Counted from the stretch's first letter, positions 16,500 through 24,448 are shown. The stretch: DNA of 32,469 bases from Deltaproteobacteria bacterium (GCA_020048105.1 JAIFMW010000076.1:1-32469), one strand, 5' to 3'. Notes: generated by a model not told the origin, from the letters alone. A program made the numbers and translations.

Positions 16500-17219
16500 C
16501 TACTTAAGTTCTCCCAACCACGTTCGCACGCACCCACGCGCGCCCTCGCTGGCCTCGCGTCCTGCGCGGAAGGCCATTTTCCAGGCATCCGGCTTGGCCT
16601 CGAAGGCCTTGTTGGCGAAATACCGGCGGCCGCTTTGCTGTGAGAGCGTTGCACCGTAATCCACCCCCTCGGTCACTGCCAGAACGTGTTGCAGAGCCTT
16701 GCGGAGATTCACGCGAGGATCTTTGGGCGGGGCATCGCCATCTTTTCCACCGGTCTTTTTAGGCTTACCGCTCTTGGCCTTTTCGGCCTTGGCTTGGGCA
16801 ATGGCCTTCTTCATTTCCATCTGTTGGGCGGGCGGCATCATCGGCAGCATCTGTTCCATTTGTTTCACAGCCTGGTCGAGCATTTGGGTGCCCTGAGCCT
16901 CGGCATCCGCGCGCTGGCGTTCCTGCTCTTCGCCGCCCGTAAACTGCCCCCGGTGCTCGGCCCAACGCTTCTTAAAGGTCTCGGATGCGTAATAGACCTT
17001 GGCCTTGGCGGCGATTGCTTCGATGGCGCCCTTGCGCTGAGTCAAGGCCAGGGCCCGCATGGCGGGTGTGACGTGGAAATTCGGCAAGCGCTCCGGCTCC
17101 ACCACGAACTGGAAACACGTATCCTCGAAGGCCGCTTGTTCCCAACCGAGTTGAGCAAAGAGATCCGCCGCCAGGAGTGCGATGGGAAGAGCAATGCCAA
17201 GGAACGCGATGCGTCGCAT
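16500..17219 (-). CDS. Secreted Gln/Lys-rich protein of unknown function
   Basis: The 239-residue protein starts at an ATG with GGAGG 5 nt upstream (minus strand). MRRIAFLGIALPIALLAADLFAQ is a signal peptide. The region around 75-165 is rich in Gln, Glu, Met, Lys and Ala (QMLDQAVKQMEQMLPMMPPAQQMEMKKAIAQAKAEKAKSG is split by a PP turn) and probably forms helices or a coiled coil. A Lys/Gly/Pro linker (KKTGGKDGDAPP) precedes a C-terminal domain ending in ARGCVRTWLGELK. Two cysteines near the N-terminus and C-terminus could pair. I do not recognise the family. It is divergent from smpB with a 74-nt gap. Confidence 0.78.
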   Translation of the reverse strand: MRRIAFLGIALPIALLAADLFAQLGWEQAAFEDTCFQFVVEPERLPNFHVTPAMRALALTQRKGAIEAIAAKAKVYYASETFKKRWAEHRGQFTGGEEQERQRADAEAQGTQMLDQAVKQMEQMLPMMPPAQQMEMKKAIAQAKAEKAKSGKPKKTGGKDGDAPPKDPRVNLRKALQHVLAVTEGVDYGATLSQQSGRRYFANKAFEAKPDAWKMAFRAGREASEGARGCVRTWLGELK

Positions 17220-17293
17220 AGGGCCTCCATGGGTGGAATTCCCAGGGAGTATAGCGCCGCCCAGGAGTCATTCCCACTCGCTACACTGAATCC

Positions 17294-17749
17294 ATGGCCG
17301 AGGATCTTGTTCGCAACCGGAAAGCATTTCACACCTATCACATCCTGGAAAACTGGGAGGCTGGCATCGCCCTGCAAGGCACCGAGGTCAAGTCCCTAAG
17401 AGCCGGGAAAGGCCAGCTCCAGGATGCCTTCGTGGATATTCAAGGCAGCGAGCTTTGGCTCAAACAGGCGCATATTTCGCCCTACGATTTCGGCACTGAC
17501 GCCAACCACGACCCCCTGCGCCCCCGCAAGCTGCTGCTCAATCGCGCCGAAATCACCAAGATCATCGCCAAGGCCATCCGCAAGGGCTACACCATCGTGC
17601 CCCTGGCCATCTACCTGACACCGCGAGGCCTCATCAAAGTGAAGATCGCCCTGGCCGAGGGCAAGACTCTTGGCGATAAGCGGGAGGCCCTAAAGGAGCG
17701 CGAGCATAAACGCGAGATGGATCGGGTACGCAAGGGTGGCGAGATGTAA
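17294..17749 (+). CDS. smpB: SsrA-binding protein SmpB
   Basis: The 151-residue protein matches SmpB along its length: NRKAFHTYHILENWEAGIALQGTEVKSLR at the N-terminus, then ELWLKQAHISPYDFG, RPRKLLLNRAEI, KGYTIVPLAIY and the basic C-terminal tail GKTLGDKREALKEREHKREMDR that enters the ribosomal decoding site. It binds tmRNA (ssrA) and rescues stalled ribosomes. No ssrA gene is visible in the window. There is no Shine-Dalgarno before the ATG; instead TACACT (17282-17287) lies 6 nt upstream in -10 position, so the mRNA could be leaderless. It converges with the diguanylate cyclase gene, with 83 nt between. Confidence 0.96.
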   Translation: MAEDLVRNRKAFHTYHILENWEAGIALQGTEVKSLRAGKGQLQDAFVDIQGSELWLKQAHISPYDFGTDANHDPLRPRKLLLNRAEITKIIAKAIRKGYTIVPLAIYLTPRGLIKVKIALAEGKTLGDKREALKEREHKREMDRVRKGGEM

Positions 17750-17832
17750 GTGTCTCCATCCGGCGACCATTCGGACGCCAATGGAACAACTCACCCGAAA
17801 CAACCGAGCAGCATCTGAACATTGTCAGACCC

Positions 17833-20800
17833 TTACCAGAGCAATCCCTGTGGATCGGAAAAGCTGGTACTCAGGGCCCAGGCTCCGCCCTCAATCGCAT
17901 TCGAAGGATCCTCCAGGAATCGCCCAAGGTCCACATGGTCTGTCCTTTCCTGGACGCCCACCCACCCATTGCGGCCACTTTTCTTGGCCGCATAGAGGCA
18001 GCGATCGGCCACCTCCACCACCTTATGCCAATCTGCGGGAGCGCTATCGTCGTCCTCACAGGGGTAAGGAGAAAAGCCAAGGGAGCAAGTTTTGGTGATG
18101 AAGGCCTCGCCTCCCACGTGGAAAGGACGATCCCGAATTCCGGAGAGGATGCGTTCGGCCAGCACATCGGCCTGGGCACGATCCGAGCCCTTGGCGACAA
18201 CCAGGAATTCCTCCCCGCCCCAGCGGATGACAGTGTCGGTATCCCGCACCGCTGCCAGCAGGCGATCTCGCAATTGCTGAAGCACCGAGTCGCCGACGGC
18301 ATGACCATAGGTGTCATTCACCTGTTTGAAATGATCCATATCGATCATTAGAAAAAGCATGTCGATGTTCACGGCCATGCGGGCAATCCCCCGCTTGGCC
18401 AAGGAATGGTGATCCCGGTGGACCTTGGCGAGGTCATCCTCAATGGTCAGGTCCAGGTAGCGGCGATTTTTTAAGCCCGTTAGGGGATCAGTCACCGTGA
18501 GTTGCTGCAGGGTTTGATTGGCCTCGGCTAGCGCCAGCGTGCGTTCGTTCACCAATTGGTCAAGCAGGGCGTTCTTTTTGCGCAAGGAACGAAGGCGCCA
18601 CCAGACCAGCGCAGTGAGCGTGCCGAGGATGCCCAGGCTAGCGAAGGTTCGGAACCACCAGGTTTGCCACCAGGAAGGGTTGATTTGGAAAGGGAACATC
18701 GCCGTGGCACCCCAATGCCCGGCTCCATAACCGGCCCGCACTTCGAAGCGGTAGGAACCCGGTGGAAGGTTGGTGTAGTTGGCCTGCCGGATATCGGTGC
18801 TCCGCCAGGCCTGCTCATAACCCAGAAGACGAATCTGGTGCTGAACCTTGCTCTCGTTCAGGAAGCTGAGTCCGGCGAAGCGAATTTCGGGATTGGCTTC
18901 CCGATGGGGAATATTCAACTCACCCGAATGGGGCAGTGAATAAAATTTGGAGCCGAACGTAGCCGAGAGAATTCGGGTCGGCGGAGGCGTTGAAAACCCC
19001 TGATAGGAAGCCGCATTAAACCTTGCCAGACCACCCAACGTTCCCACCCAGACATTGCCATTGGGTTGGGCAAGGAAAGCATTGGCGTTGCAGTCGTCTC
19101 CGGGGAGCCCCTCGCCCGTCCCGAAAGAATGGATGGAGGCTCCGATGATCCTGTTGATTCCCAGGGAGGTTCCAACCCAGAGCTGCCCCAGAGCATCTTC
19201 CCGAATGAAGTGAACCAGATCGCTGGAGAGGCCCGAACGCGTATCCACCTGCCCCAAAAGGTTGAGTCGACCGTTTTGAACGGCATAGCGGAAGAGCCCT
19301 GGGCTGGCGAGGTAGCTCAGCCAGAGATCTCCGTTGGGTCGTTCCAACACAGCCATAACATGCAGGCTCTCGAGCCCTTCGTCGACTGTGAAGCGAACCC
19401 ACTGACCGTTCTGATGACAAACCAGCCCGTTCGATCCTGCGATCCAAATGCGCCCCTGGCCGCCTCCTGCAATGTCCTGGATGCGTTCATCGGGGCTGCC
19501 CTTGGGCAAGGAGATAGGTTCGGTGCTGTAGCCCGAGCCCTGGCTGAAGGCGCGCCAAAGCCCCATGCGCCGAGTGGCCATGAGGATGTCCCCGGTTGCC
19601 ACATCCTGGTGCAACTTGGTGACGGTGGAGCCTACCTCTTTAAAGTTCTGCCAAGCGTTACCGCGTGGGTCCCACCGCAAGAGAAACGGAGGACCACCAC
19701 CCATCCAAATGGCTCCATCCGGAGTCTGAAGCATGGCCAGTACCGCCACGCCACGTGTTTCGGGCAGCAGATTCCATCCCTTAGGGTTGGCCTGGCAAAC
19801 CCCCAAGGCCGTGCCAATCCAAAAACGTGCTTGGCGATCCAACATCAGGCTTTGCACCACACTGCCGGGAATGCCATCCCGCTGCGTGTATTGCCTCCAG
19901 ACTTCTCGGCCGAGGCTGCGATGGAGGCCCGTTCCGCAGACCCAAAGCGACCCTTCGCGATCCACGAGGGTGCGATTAACCCAGGGCGTGGGCAACCCCT
20001 GATTTTCGCCAAGGTATTCCCAGGTCTCTCCCTTCAAACGAGCCAAGCCCTCCGCCATGGGAATGAGGAGATTGCCCGCTGGGTCGATTTTTAAGGCGCC
20101 GTCGAAAAAGGCCGTGCCCGAGAGGTGCTGATTCATATCCACAAACGCCCCGCCTGTGGCGGGCTGCATCCACAACTGGGCGCGAGTTCGCACCCAGAGT
20201 CGACCCATACCGTCGCGAGCCACGGAATCCAACCGTTCAGTCCAAGGACCCGGCACCTCTCGGGGCGCCGACGCGGTGGGCAGGTCATACGCAAACAACT
20301 TGATTCCACTCACCACGTAGGCCGTGCTCGCATCCAGCCAGAGGGCCCGGGCCGTGGCCTGGCTGGGCCAGCCGGGCATGGGTTCAAAACTATGCTGGCC
20401 GGGCTTTTGGCGGAAAAGACCATGATCCGCTCCAACCCAGATTCGGCCTTCCCGATCCTCGGCAAAGGCAAAAACCTCCGAAGTATTCAGGCCTGCTTTT
20501 GTGCCAAGCGCCTGAATTCGATTGCCTTCCTTGATCGCGACCCCTTGAAGGGTACCCAGCCAGAGTGCCCTTGTCTTGGCAGCAAACACCACGCGCACTA
20601 GATCGGCCGGTAGCCCGTCCTTGGTGGAAAAACGTTGAAACCGATTCCCGTCGTACCGAAAAAGGCCCGACTCGGTGCCCACCCAGAGAAACCCTTCCCC
20701 ATCCTGCTCCAGGGACCACATGGACAGATTGGTCAGCCCCTGCTCGGAGCCGTAGCTCCGGAAAGCCAAGCGCCCCGGGGGAACGCTCGGAAAGGCTCGA

Positions 20801-20892
20801 TCCTCCGCGCGGGCCGGCTGGAGTAATCCAGAAAACAGGATTACGAGAAGTGTCAGCCTGCAGAGAATCCCCACGAACCGCACACCATTCAC
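17833..20892 (-). CDS. Propeller-type sensor diguanylate cyclase (Reg_prop, Y_Y_Y, GGDEF), copy 1
   Basis: The 1019-residue protein has a GTG start with AGAGGA upstream. A signal or anchor segment occupies 1-29. About 650 residues of Reg_prop repeats (FLWVGTESGLFRYDG, RIWVGADHGLFR, NVWVGTLGGLARFN and others) form two periplasmic seven-bladed propellers. A Y_Y_Y domain (LPPGSYRFEVRAGYG) comes before a membrane helix near 770-790, a coiled segment and the GGDEF domain. The catalytic motif GGEEF is at 892-896, with the inhibitory I-site RDTD five residues before it. The purine-contact motif reads NDTYGHAVGD with the canonical Asp, so c-di-GMP rather than cGAMP is predicted. About 20 residues (SLAKRGIARMAVNIDML) are inserted before the FLMIDMDHFK strand. 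Periplasmic ligand unknown. Confidence 0.93.
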   Translation of the reverse strand: MNGVRFVGILCRLTLLVILFSGLLQPARAEDRAFPSVPPGRLAFRSYGSEQGLTNLSMWSLEQDGEGFLWVGTESGLFRYDGNRFQRFSTKDGLPADLVRVVFAAKTRALWLGTLQGVAIKEGNRIQALGTKAGLNTSEVFAFAEDREGRIWVGADHGLFRQKPGQHSFEPMPGWPSQATARALWLDASTAYVVSGIKLFAYDLPTASAPREVPGPWTERLDSVARDGMGRLWVRTRAQLWMQPATGGAFVDMNQHLSGTAFFDGALKIDPAGNLLIPMAEGLARLKGETWEYLGENQGLPTPWVNRTLVDREGSLWVCGTGLHRSLGREVWRQYTQRDGIPGSVVQSLMLDRQARFWIGTALGVCQANPKGWNLLPETRGVAVLAMLQTPDGAIWMGGGPPFLLRWDPRGNAWQNFKEVGSTVTKLHQDVATGDILMATRRMGLWRAFSQGSGYSTEPISLPKGSPDERIQDIAGGGQGRIWIAGSNGLVCHQNGQWVRFTVDEGLESLHVMAVLERPNGDLWLSYLASPGLFRYAVQNGRLNLLGQVDTRSGLSSDLVHFIREDALGQLWVGTSLGINRIIGASIHSFGTGEGLPGDDCNANAFLAQPNGNVWVGTLGGLARFNAASYQGFSTPPPTRILSATFGSKFYSLPHSGELNIPHREANPEIRFAGLSFLNESKVQHQIRLLGYEQAWRSTDIRQANYTNLPPGSYRFEVRAGYGAGHWGATAMFPFQINPSWWQTWWFRTFASLGILGTLTALVWWRLRSLRKKNALLDQLVNERTLALAEANQTLQQLTVTDPLTGLKNRRYLDLTIEDDLAKVHRDHHSLAKRGIARMAVNIDMLFLMIDMDHFKQVNDTYGHAVGDSVLQQLRDRLLAAVRDTDTVIRWGGEEFLVVAKGSDRAQADVLAERILSGIRDRPFHVGGEAFITKTCSLGFSPYPCEDDDSAPADWHKVVEVADRCLYAAKKSGRNGWVGVQERTDHVDLGRFLEDPSNAIEGGAWALSTSFSDPQGLLW

Positions 20893-20998
20893 AAGAATCC
20901 TCTCGATGCAGGCCTAGAAAACATCCCTCAGGCAAAACCCAAAGGAGTGATCAACAACCTCGGATAGTTTTTCGGCAAAGGGCTGAATTACAGAAATT

Positions 20999-21088
20999 TC
21001 ACTCGGCCAGGGCTCTCGCTTCCCGTGTGATAGTTTCAGGATACCCGTTTAGTTCCAGTAGCCGGATGGCATTGCACGGCTGTATCCG
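20999..21088 (-). other. In-frame 29-codon open extension after the stop of the downstream-facing membrane protein gene
   Basis: After the TAG of the 21089-21607 gene the same frame stays open for 29 codons (…CNAIRLLELNGYPETITR…) to a TGA. It has protein-like composition but no start codon. It could be a former C-terminus cut by a nonsense mutation, part of a dispersed repeat, or chance. The rest of the gap to 20893 shows no gene; it should hold the promoter of the cyclase gene. Confidence 0.3.
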
Positions 21089-21607
21089 CTATTCCGCCTT
21101 GGCATCCTTGGTGGTCAGCGCTTCCAATTCATCCTTGGGTATCCGCCAGATCCAACGCCCGGTCACGCGATCGAAAATATCGAAGCAGCAAAGCCAGTTC
21201 ATGAGGCCCGCCACCATCAGGTAGGTGGCGCCGTATTCCTGGGTTAGGTTGCGCACAGGCTCGGCTGCGGAACCGCCAAAGGCCCAGGCGTAAAGGGTAT
21301 AGATGGGGCCCACACCGGCGGTGCCCAGGGCACCCAGGGTCGGCATCCATTCGAAGGGATCCGTGCGGGGCACGAACACGCCGCCAATCACCCCATCCAC
21401 CGCGCCATGCTGCAACTGAAAATAGGCTAGGATGCAAAAGACTACGCTCACGCCGAACAGCACCTTGGCGCGCAATTTTTCACCGATGGTCCAATAGCCG
21501 AGGCCCGGCACTAACCAGTTCAGGAGCAAGGGCTTCCAACTGGCTTGCAGGGCCTTCATGCGCCGGAGCGGAGGAGTGAGTTGGGGAACGTGCGTCGGTT
21601 CGAACAT
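21089..21607 (-). CDS. Small multi-pass membrane protein, DUF6677-like
   Basis: The 172-residue protein starts at an ATG with AGGG just upstream, 9 nt after the marC stop, so the two are probably one transcript. A conserved-looking block LLLNWLVPGLGYWTIGEKLRAKVLFG contains the first hydrophobic segment. Further segments include VSVVFCILAYFQL, LGTAGVGPIYTLYAWAFG and YLMVAGLMNWLCCFDIFD. The C-terminus (TTKDAKAE) is charged and cytoplasmic. The PGLGYW...G...A pattern resembles DUF6677-type membrane proteins found in Acidobacteriota, assigned from memory. Function is unknown. The in-frame extension beyond the stop is noted separately. Confidence 0.8.
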   Translation of the reverse strand: MFEPTHVPQLTPPLRRMKALQASWKPLLLNWLVPGLGYWTIGEKLRAKVLFGVSVVFCILAYFQLQHGAVDGVIGGVFVPRTDPFEWMPTLGALGTAGVGPIYTLYAWAFGGSAAEPVRNLTQEYGATYLMVAGLMNWLCCFDIFDRVTGRWIWRIPKDELEALTTKDAKAE

Positions 21608-21616
21608 GACCCTAGA

Positions 21617-22219
21617 TTACCGGAATTGACGGATGTAGCTGGCCACTCCGCTCAGCAACATTTCCACGGAGATGGCCGTGAGCACCAGGCCCATTAAGCG
21701 CTCCACGGCCGTGATGGCCTGATCACCCAGCACCTTCTGGATTCGATTGCTCAGGGCAAACACGACGGTGGTGATGGCGATGGTCACGGTGATGGAGCCT
21801 GTCAGGGATAGCAACTGACCCGGATATTGGCGAGACAACAGCAGTACCGTGGCCATCGCCGAAGGCCCGGCGATGAGCGGAATTGCCAGGGGCACGATGA
21901 AGGGCTCTTCCTCCACGGGATCATCTCCCAGCCGGGCGCCATGTTCCGGGAAGATCATGCGAATGGCGATCAGCATCAGGATCACGCCACCGCCCACCCG
22001 CAGGGCGTCATCACTCAGGTGCAAAATACCGAGGATGGGCTTACCCACCAACAGAAAGACCATGAGCGCCACAAAGGCAATCAGGCATTCCCGCAGAATG
22101 ACCGTGCGACGCCGTTCGGGCTTCACCTTCCGCAGCGCAGAAATAAAGAAGGGGATATTCCCTAAAGGATCCGTAATCAAGACCAGCAATATGGTGGTGG
22201 AAAGAAAACTGATGGCCAT
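21617..22219 (-). CDS. MarC-family integral membrane protein
   Basis: The 200-residue protein starts at an ATG with GGAG 6 nt upstream. It has six hydrophobic segments with MarC (UPF0056) signatures: LLVLITDPLGNIPFF near the N-terminus, the middle block ALRVGGGVILMLIAIRMIF, then PLAIPLIAGPSAMATVLLL and the C-terminal ITAVERLMGLVLTAISVEMLLSGV. Known: the MarC/YhgN/YchE family has six transmembrane segments and no established transport substrate; the early link to antibiotic resistance was not upheld. It lies just downstream of the ribosomal operon terminator and shares the strand, so its own promoter must lie in 22220-22248 or transcription must read through. Confidence 0.93.
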   Translation of the reverse strand: MAISFLSTTILLVLITDPLGNIPFFISALRKVKPERRRTVILRECLIAFVALMVFLLVGKPILGILHLSDDALRVGGGVILMLIAIRMIFPEHGARLGDDPVEEEPFIVPLAIPLIAGPSAMATVLLLSRQYPGQLLSLTGSITVTIAITTVVFALSNRIQKVLGDQAITAVERLMGLVLTAISVEMLLSGVASYIRQFR

Positions 22220-22248
22220 CGGAAACTCCTACACCTTTCTTTTTACTA

Positions 22249-22281
22249 AAAAATCAGGCCGCCCAAGGCGGCCTGATTTTT
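22249..22281 (-). terminator. Intrinsic terminator of the rplY-pth-rpsF-rpsR cluster
   Basis: A 15-bp near-perfect stem with GGCCGCC core and 3-nt loop is followed on the minus strand by TTTTTTAG. It starts 19 nt after the rpsR stop. The A-rich opposite flank could make it work in both directions. Confidence 0.9.
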
Positions 22282-22299
22282 ATACCGCAATCTAGAAAA

Positions 22300-22563
22300 C
22301 TAATCCGTGGCAAACGGCAGCAGAGCGATGTTTCGCGAGCGCTTGATGGCCTCGACGAGCATGCGCTGATGGAGGGCGCACACGCCGCTGGTGCGACGGG
22401 GCAGCACCTTGCCACGCTCGGGGGTGAAGCCCTGAAGGGTCTTCACATCCTTGTAATCGACAAACGTGGACTTCTCGACGCAGAACTTGCAGAACTTGCT
22501 GCGCCGACCGCCAAACTGCTTCTTCTTCTTGGGCTTGCCCTTTGCGTCCGTGCGCTTCTTCAT
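22300..22563 (-). CDS. rpsR: 30S ribosomal protein S18
   Basis: The 87-residue protein has a basic N-terminus ([15 protein letters not shown]). The S18 core follows: [37 protein letters not shown] and [12 protein letters not shown]. It binds 16S rRNA in the platform of the small subunit as a dimer with S6. The four potential metal ligands C25, C28, C62 and H65 are all present, so this is the zinc-binding (C+) form. Its ATG overlaps the rpsF stop by 4 nt (ATGA), indicating translational coupling with its partner S6. The transcript ends at the hairpin 19 nt downstream. Confidence 0.97.
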   Translation of the reverse strand: MKKRTDAKGKPKKKKQFGGRRSKFCKFCVEKSTFVDYKDVKTLQGFTPERGKVLPRRTSGVCALHQRMLVEAIKRSRNIALLPFATD

Positions 22564-22949
22564 CCCATCACCTCTTCAGCGGAACGCTCCTTGATGCCGG
22601 CCTGAGCCTTACGCTTGGCTTCCCGAGCGTAACGAACCTTCTGGCGTTCAGCGGCCTTGGCCTGCTCGTCCATGCGAATGGACATGAACTTGATCACGGC
22701 GTCGTGGTTGCGGAAGCGACGTTCGAGCTCGGCGATGAGGCTGGAACCCGCGTTCATTTCGAACAGCGTGTAGTAGCCTTCGCTAAACTTCTGGACTTCA
22801 TAGGCCAACTTCTTGCGGCCCCACTTGTCGGTCTTGAGCAGTTCGCCACCCTGCTCGGCAATGATTCCCTCGAAATAGCGGACAAGTTCGTCAACCTGCT
22901 CGTCCGTCAAAGTCGGGGAGGCGATAAAGATCGTCTCGTATAGACGCAT
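22560..22949 (-). CDS. rpsF: 30S ribosomal protein S6
   Basis: The 129-residue protein has an ATG with a near-ideal AAGGAGGA about 5 nt upstream. The S6 pattern is complete: [23 protein letters not shown], the [23 protein letters not shown] block with the RNA/S18-contact residues, and [18 protein letters not shown]. The C-terminal tail is charged ([15 protein letters not shown]), longer than the minimal S6. It pairs with S18, whose gene overlaps by 4 nt. The 84-nt leader holds a hairpin with a CCG loop that could bind S6:S18 for feedback control. Confidence 0.97.
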   Translation of the reverse strand: MRLYETIFIASPTLTDEQVDELVRYFEGIIAEQGGELLKTDKWGRKKLAYEVQKFSEGYYTLFEMNAGSSLIAELERRFRNHDAVIKFMSIRMDEQAKAAERQKVRYAREAKRKAQAGIKERSAEEVMG

Positions 22950-22971
22950 TCATCCTCCTTATGGATGTGAA

Positions 22972-22993
22972 GCCCCAGCACACGGTCTGGAGC
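22972..22993 (-). promoter_or_regulatory. Putative S6:S18-binding leader hairpin of rpsF-rpsR
   Basis: In the leader of rpsF a 7-bp stem (GCTCCAG with CTGGGGC, one G-U pair) encloses an 8-nt loop containing CCG, about 13 nt upstream of the Shine-Dalgarno. Known: many bacterial rpsF leaders carry a stem with an exposed CCG that mimics the 16S rRNA site of S6:S18. The match here is by position and CCG only. Confidence 0.45.
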
Positions 22994-23033
22994 AAGGAGA
23001 GCCCTCCAGCGGAGAGCGCGAAGGATTAGTTTC

Positions 23034-23579
23034 TCAGGGTTTGGCTTGTGGCTCAAGGGGAGTTTCTGAAAGAGCCGCTTCAGGGACCTGCCAAAAGGCG
23101 GCGCCATTCACCTTTCCATTCAACTCCGCGAGGTCTTGGCAACCGGCCAGAAGTTCCATGAAGCGCGCGAAAGGCACGTCCATGGCCGTGATGCGGGCCG
23201 CTTCCTCGGGGGTCCACTCCTGGAGCACGAACTCGTGCAAGGGGCGAATGAAGGGTCCAATGCCCAACCGAAGCCGAGCAAAATCCTGGCCGCCCAAATG
23301 ATCGATCACACTCTGGACGCCGTTGTGCCCCCCGGCGCTGCCCTCCAACCGAAAGCGCCCCAGCCCTAAGGGCAGATCCTTGTCATCGAAAAGCACAATC
23401 ATCCGAGCCGGGTCCAACCCCGCCGCCAGCGCCTCGGCACAGACTTGACCCGACAGATTCATGTAGGTGCCCGGCACCAGGATCTGAAAGGATTCACCCA
23501 ACCGATTAAGCGTGCCCGTCTTGTAGCGCGAGATCGGCGAAGTTTTGACACCTCGCGGCTCAATCCAGCGCTGAAGCAT
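23034..23579 (-). CDS. pth: Peptidyl-tRNA hydrolase, 5' end missing or mis-assembled
   Basis: From the first ATG (23579) the product is 181 residues and lacks the family N-terminus. The same frame is open upstream to a TAA at 23637-23639 and there encodes AATRHNLGRL, the conserved TRHN(V/L)G segment with the catalytic His (E. coli His20). So the real gene begins further upstream, but no ATG, GTG or TTG exists between the TAA and 23579, and the expected GLGNPG reads NGRPGRP. The rest is intact: PGTYMNLSG, LFDDKDLPLG and GSAGGHNGVQS...RLRLGIG, carrying the Asn68, Asp93 and Asn114 equivalents. The enzyme recycles peptidyl-tRNA and is usually essential; rplY-pth is a common pair. A recent 5' deletion or an assembly error fits better than an old pseudogene. 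Confidence 0.85.
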   Translation of the reverse strand: MLQRWIEPRGVKTSPISRYKTGTLNRLGESFQILVPGTYMNLSGQVCAEALAAGLDPARMIVLFDDKDLPLGLGRFRLEGSAGGHNGVQSVIDHLGGQDFARLRLGIGPFIRPLHEFVLQEWTPEEAARITAMDVPFARFMELLAGCQDLAELNGKVNGAAFWQVPEAALSETPLEPQAKP

Positions 23580-23608
23580 GAGGCGCCCCAGGTTATGCCG
23601 CGTCGCCG

Positions 23609-23635
23609 CAAATGGCCGCCCAGGGCGGCCATTTG
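23609..23635 (-). terminator. Palindrome between rplY and pth
   Basis: A perfect 12-bp stem with 3-nt loop has the same GGCCGCC core as the terminator after rpsR. It begins 19 nt after the rplY stop, but on the minus strand it is followed by CGGCG instead of a T-run. It occupies the place where the first codons of pth should be. Confidence 0.6.
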
Positions 23636-23654
23636 TTTACCATAAAAAAACGAA

Positions 23655-24290
23655 CTACTTCTTGTCGCTCTTGGCCTTGGCGGGTGCAGCTTCGGGCTCC
23701 TTGGCGGCCACGGCGGCTTCTTCTTCCTCGGCCTTCTTGCCGTGGACGGAGCAGATCACGTTGTGAGCATCGCCCAGCACTGTGAGGTGAGCATCCAGCT
23801 GAATCTGGTCCAGACGCAGCACATCGCCGATCACCATGTGATCCACGGCGACATCGATGTGGCCGGGAATAAAGGCGGGGAGGCATTCCACTTCGATCTG
23901 ACGATGAACGAAGTCCAGGATGCCACCTTCCTTGGTGCCCGCAGGAATACCCTTCAACACGATGGGAACATGCACCCGCACCTTGTGGGTGGGATCGACG
24001 CGCATGAAATCCACGTGGGCCAAACGGCCGGTGACAGGGTCGCGCTGCAGGGCCTTGATGATGACGTGGCGCTTGATATCCGTGCCTTCGCGCTGCAGGT
24101 GGACCAGGGAGTTCATGCCCGTTTCGCTGGCCAGAATGCGGGCCACAATCTTGGGGTTGATACCGATGGACACGGCGGGCTCGGCGAGTCCGTAGATGGT
24201 GGCGGGGATCATGCCGGTGGCACGCATATCGCGAGTCGATGACTTACCGACCTTTTCACGCTTGGTAACAATGATGACTTCACTACTCAT
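23655..24290 (-). CDS. rplY: 50S ribosomal protein L25/general stress protein Ctc
   Basis: This is a 211-residue protein of the long (TL5/Ctc) form. The N-terminal 5S-rRNA-binding L25 domain (1-95) includes GKSSTRDMRATGMIPATIYG and RHVIIKALQRDPVTGRLAHVDFMRV. The C-terminal beta domain (about 100-185) includes VPIVLKGIPAGTKEGGILD and GHIDVAVDHMVIGDVLRL. An acidic/Ala-Lys tail (KKAEEEEAAVAAKEPEAAPAKAKSDKK is interrupted by AVAA) closes it. The ATG has an ideal AGGAGGA upstream. It heads the minus-strand cluster rplY-pth-rpsF-rpsR and is divergent from ppk across 158 nt, where the promoter must lie. Its frame is the same as that of pth, separated by a TAG and a TAA. Confidence 0.96.
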   Translation of the reverse strand: MSSEVIIVTKREKVGKSSTRDMRATGMIPATIYGLAEPAVSIGINPKIVARILASETGMNSLVHLQREGTDIKRHVIIKALQRDPVTGRLAHVDFMRVDPTHKVRVHVPIVLKGIPAGTKEGGILDFVHRQIEVECLPAFIPGHIDVAVDHMVIGDVLRLDQIQLDAHLTVLGDAHNVICSVHGKKAEEEEAAVAAKEPEAAPAKAKSDKK

Positions 24291-24448
24291 GGGTTCCTCC
24301 TACCCGACTGCTTGCGCAGCCCTCTCGTTGGTTTTGGGCCGGGCGGCCCGAGCCCGGAAATCGGGCGAACGATCAGATTACCGCCGAAGGCTTTGAGGAT
24401 CTAGGGAAAAGACCAGAAGGTGAGCAACCGAAACCCTTGGTGCTCATA

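Noticed and set aside
16335-16643. 102-codon plus-strand frame starting within the inverted repeat
   Set aside because: Composition is not protein-like, it has no ribosome site and it overlaps the end of a better-supported minus-strand gene.
19066-20094. Long plus-strand open frame (342 codons) opposite the first diguanylate cyclase
   Set aside because: It lies wholly antisense to a well-supported gene, has no ribosome site and no domain-like pattern; long shadows are expected in high-GC DNA.
17833-20892. Possibility that the GGDEF proteins are Hypr-type cGAMP synthases, known from related phyla
   Set aside because: Both copies have Asp in NDTYGHxxGD, the residue expected of guanine-selective cyclases; Hypr enzymes usually have Ser there.
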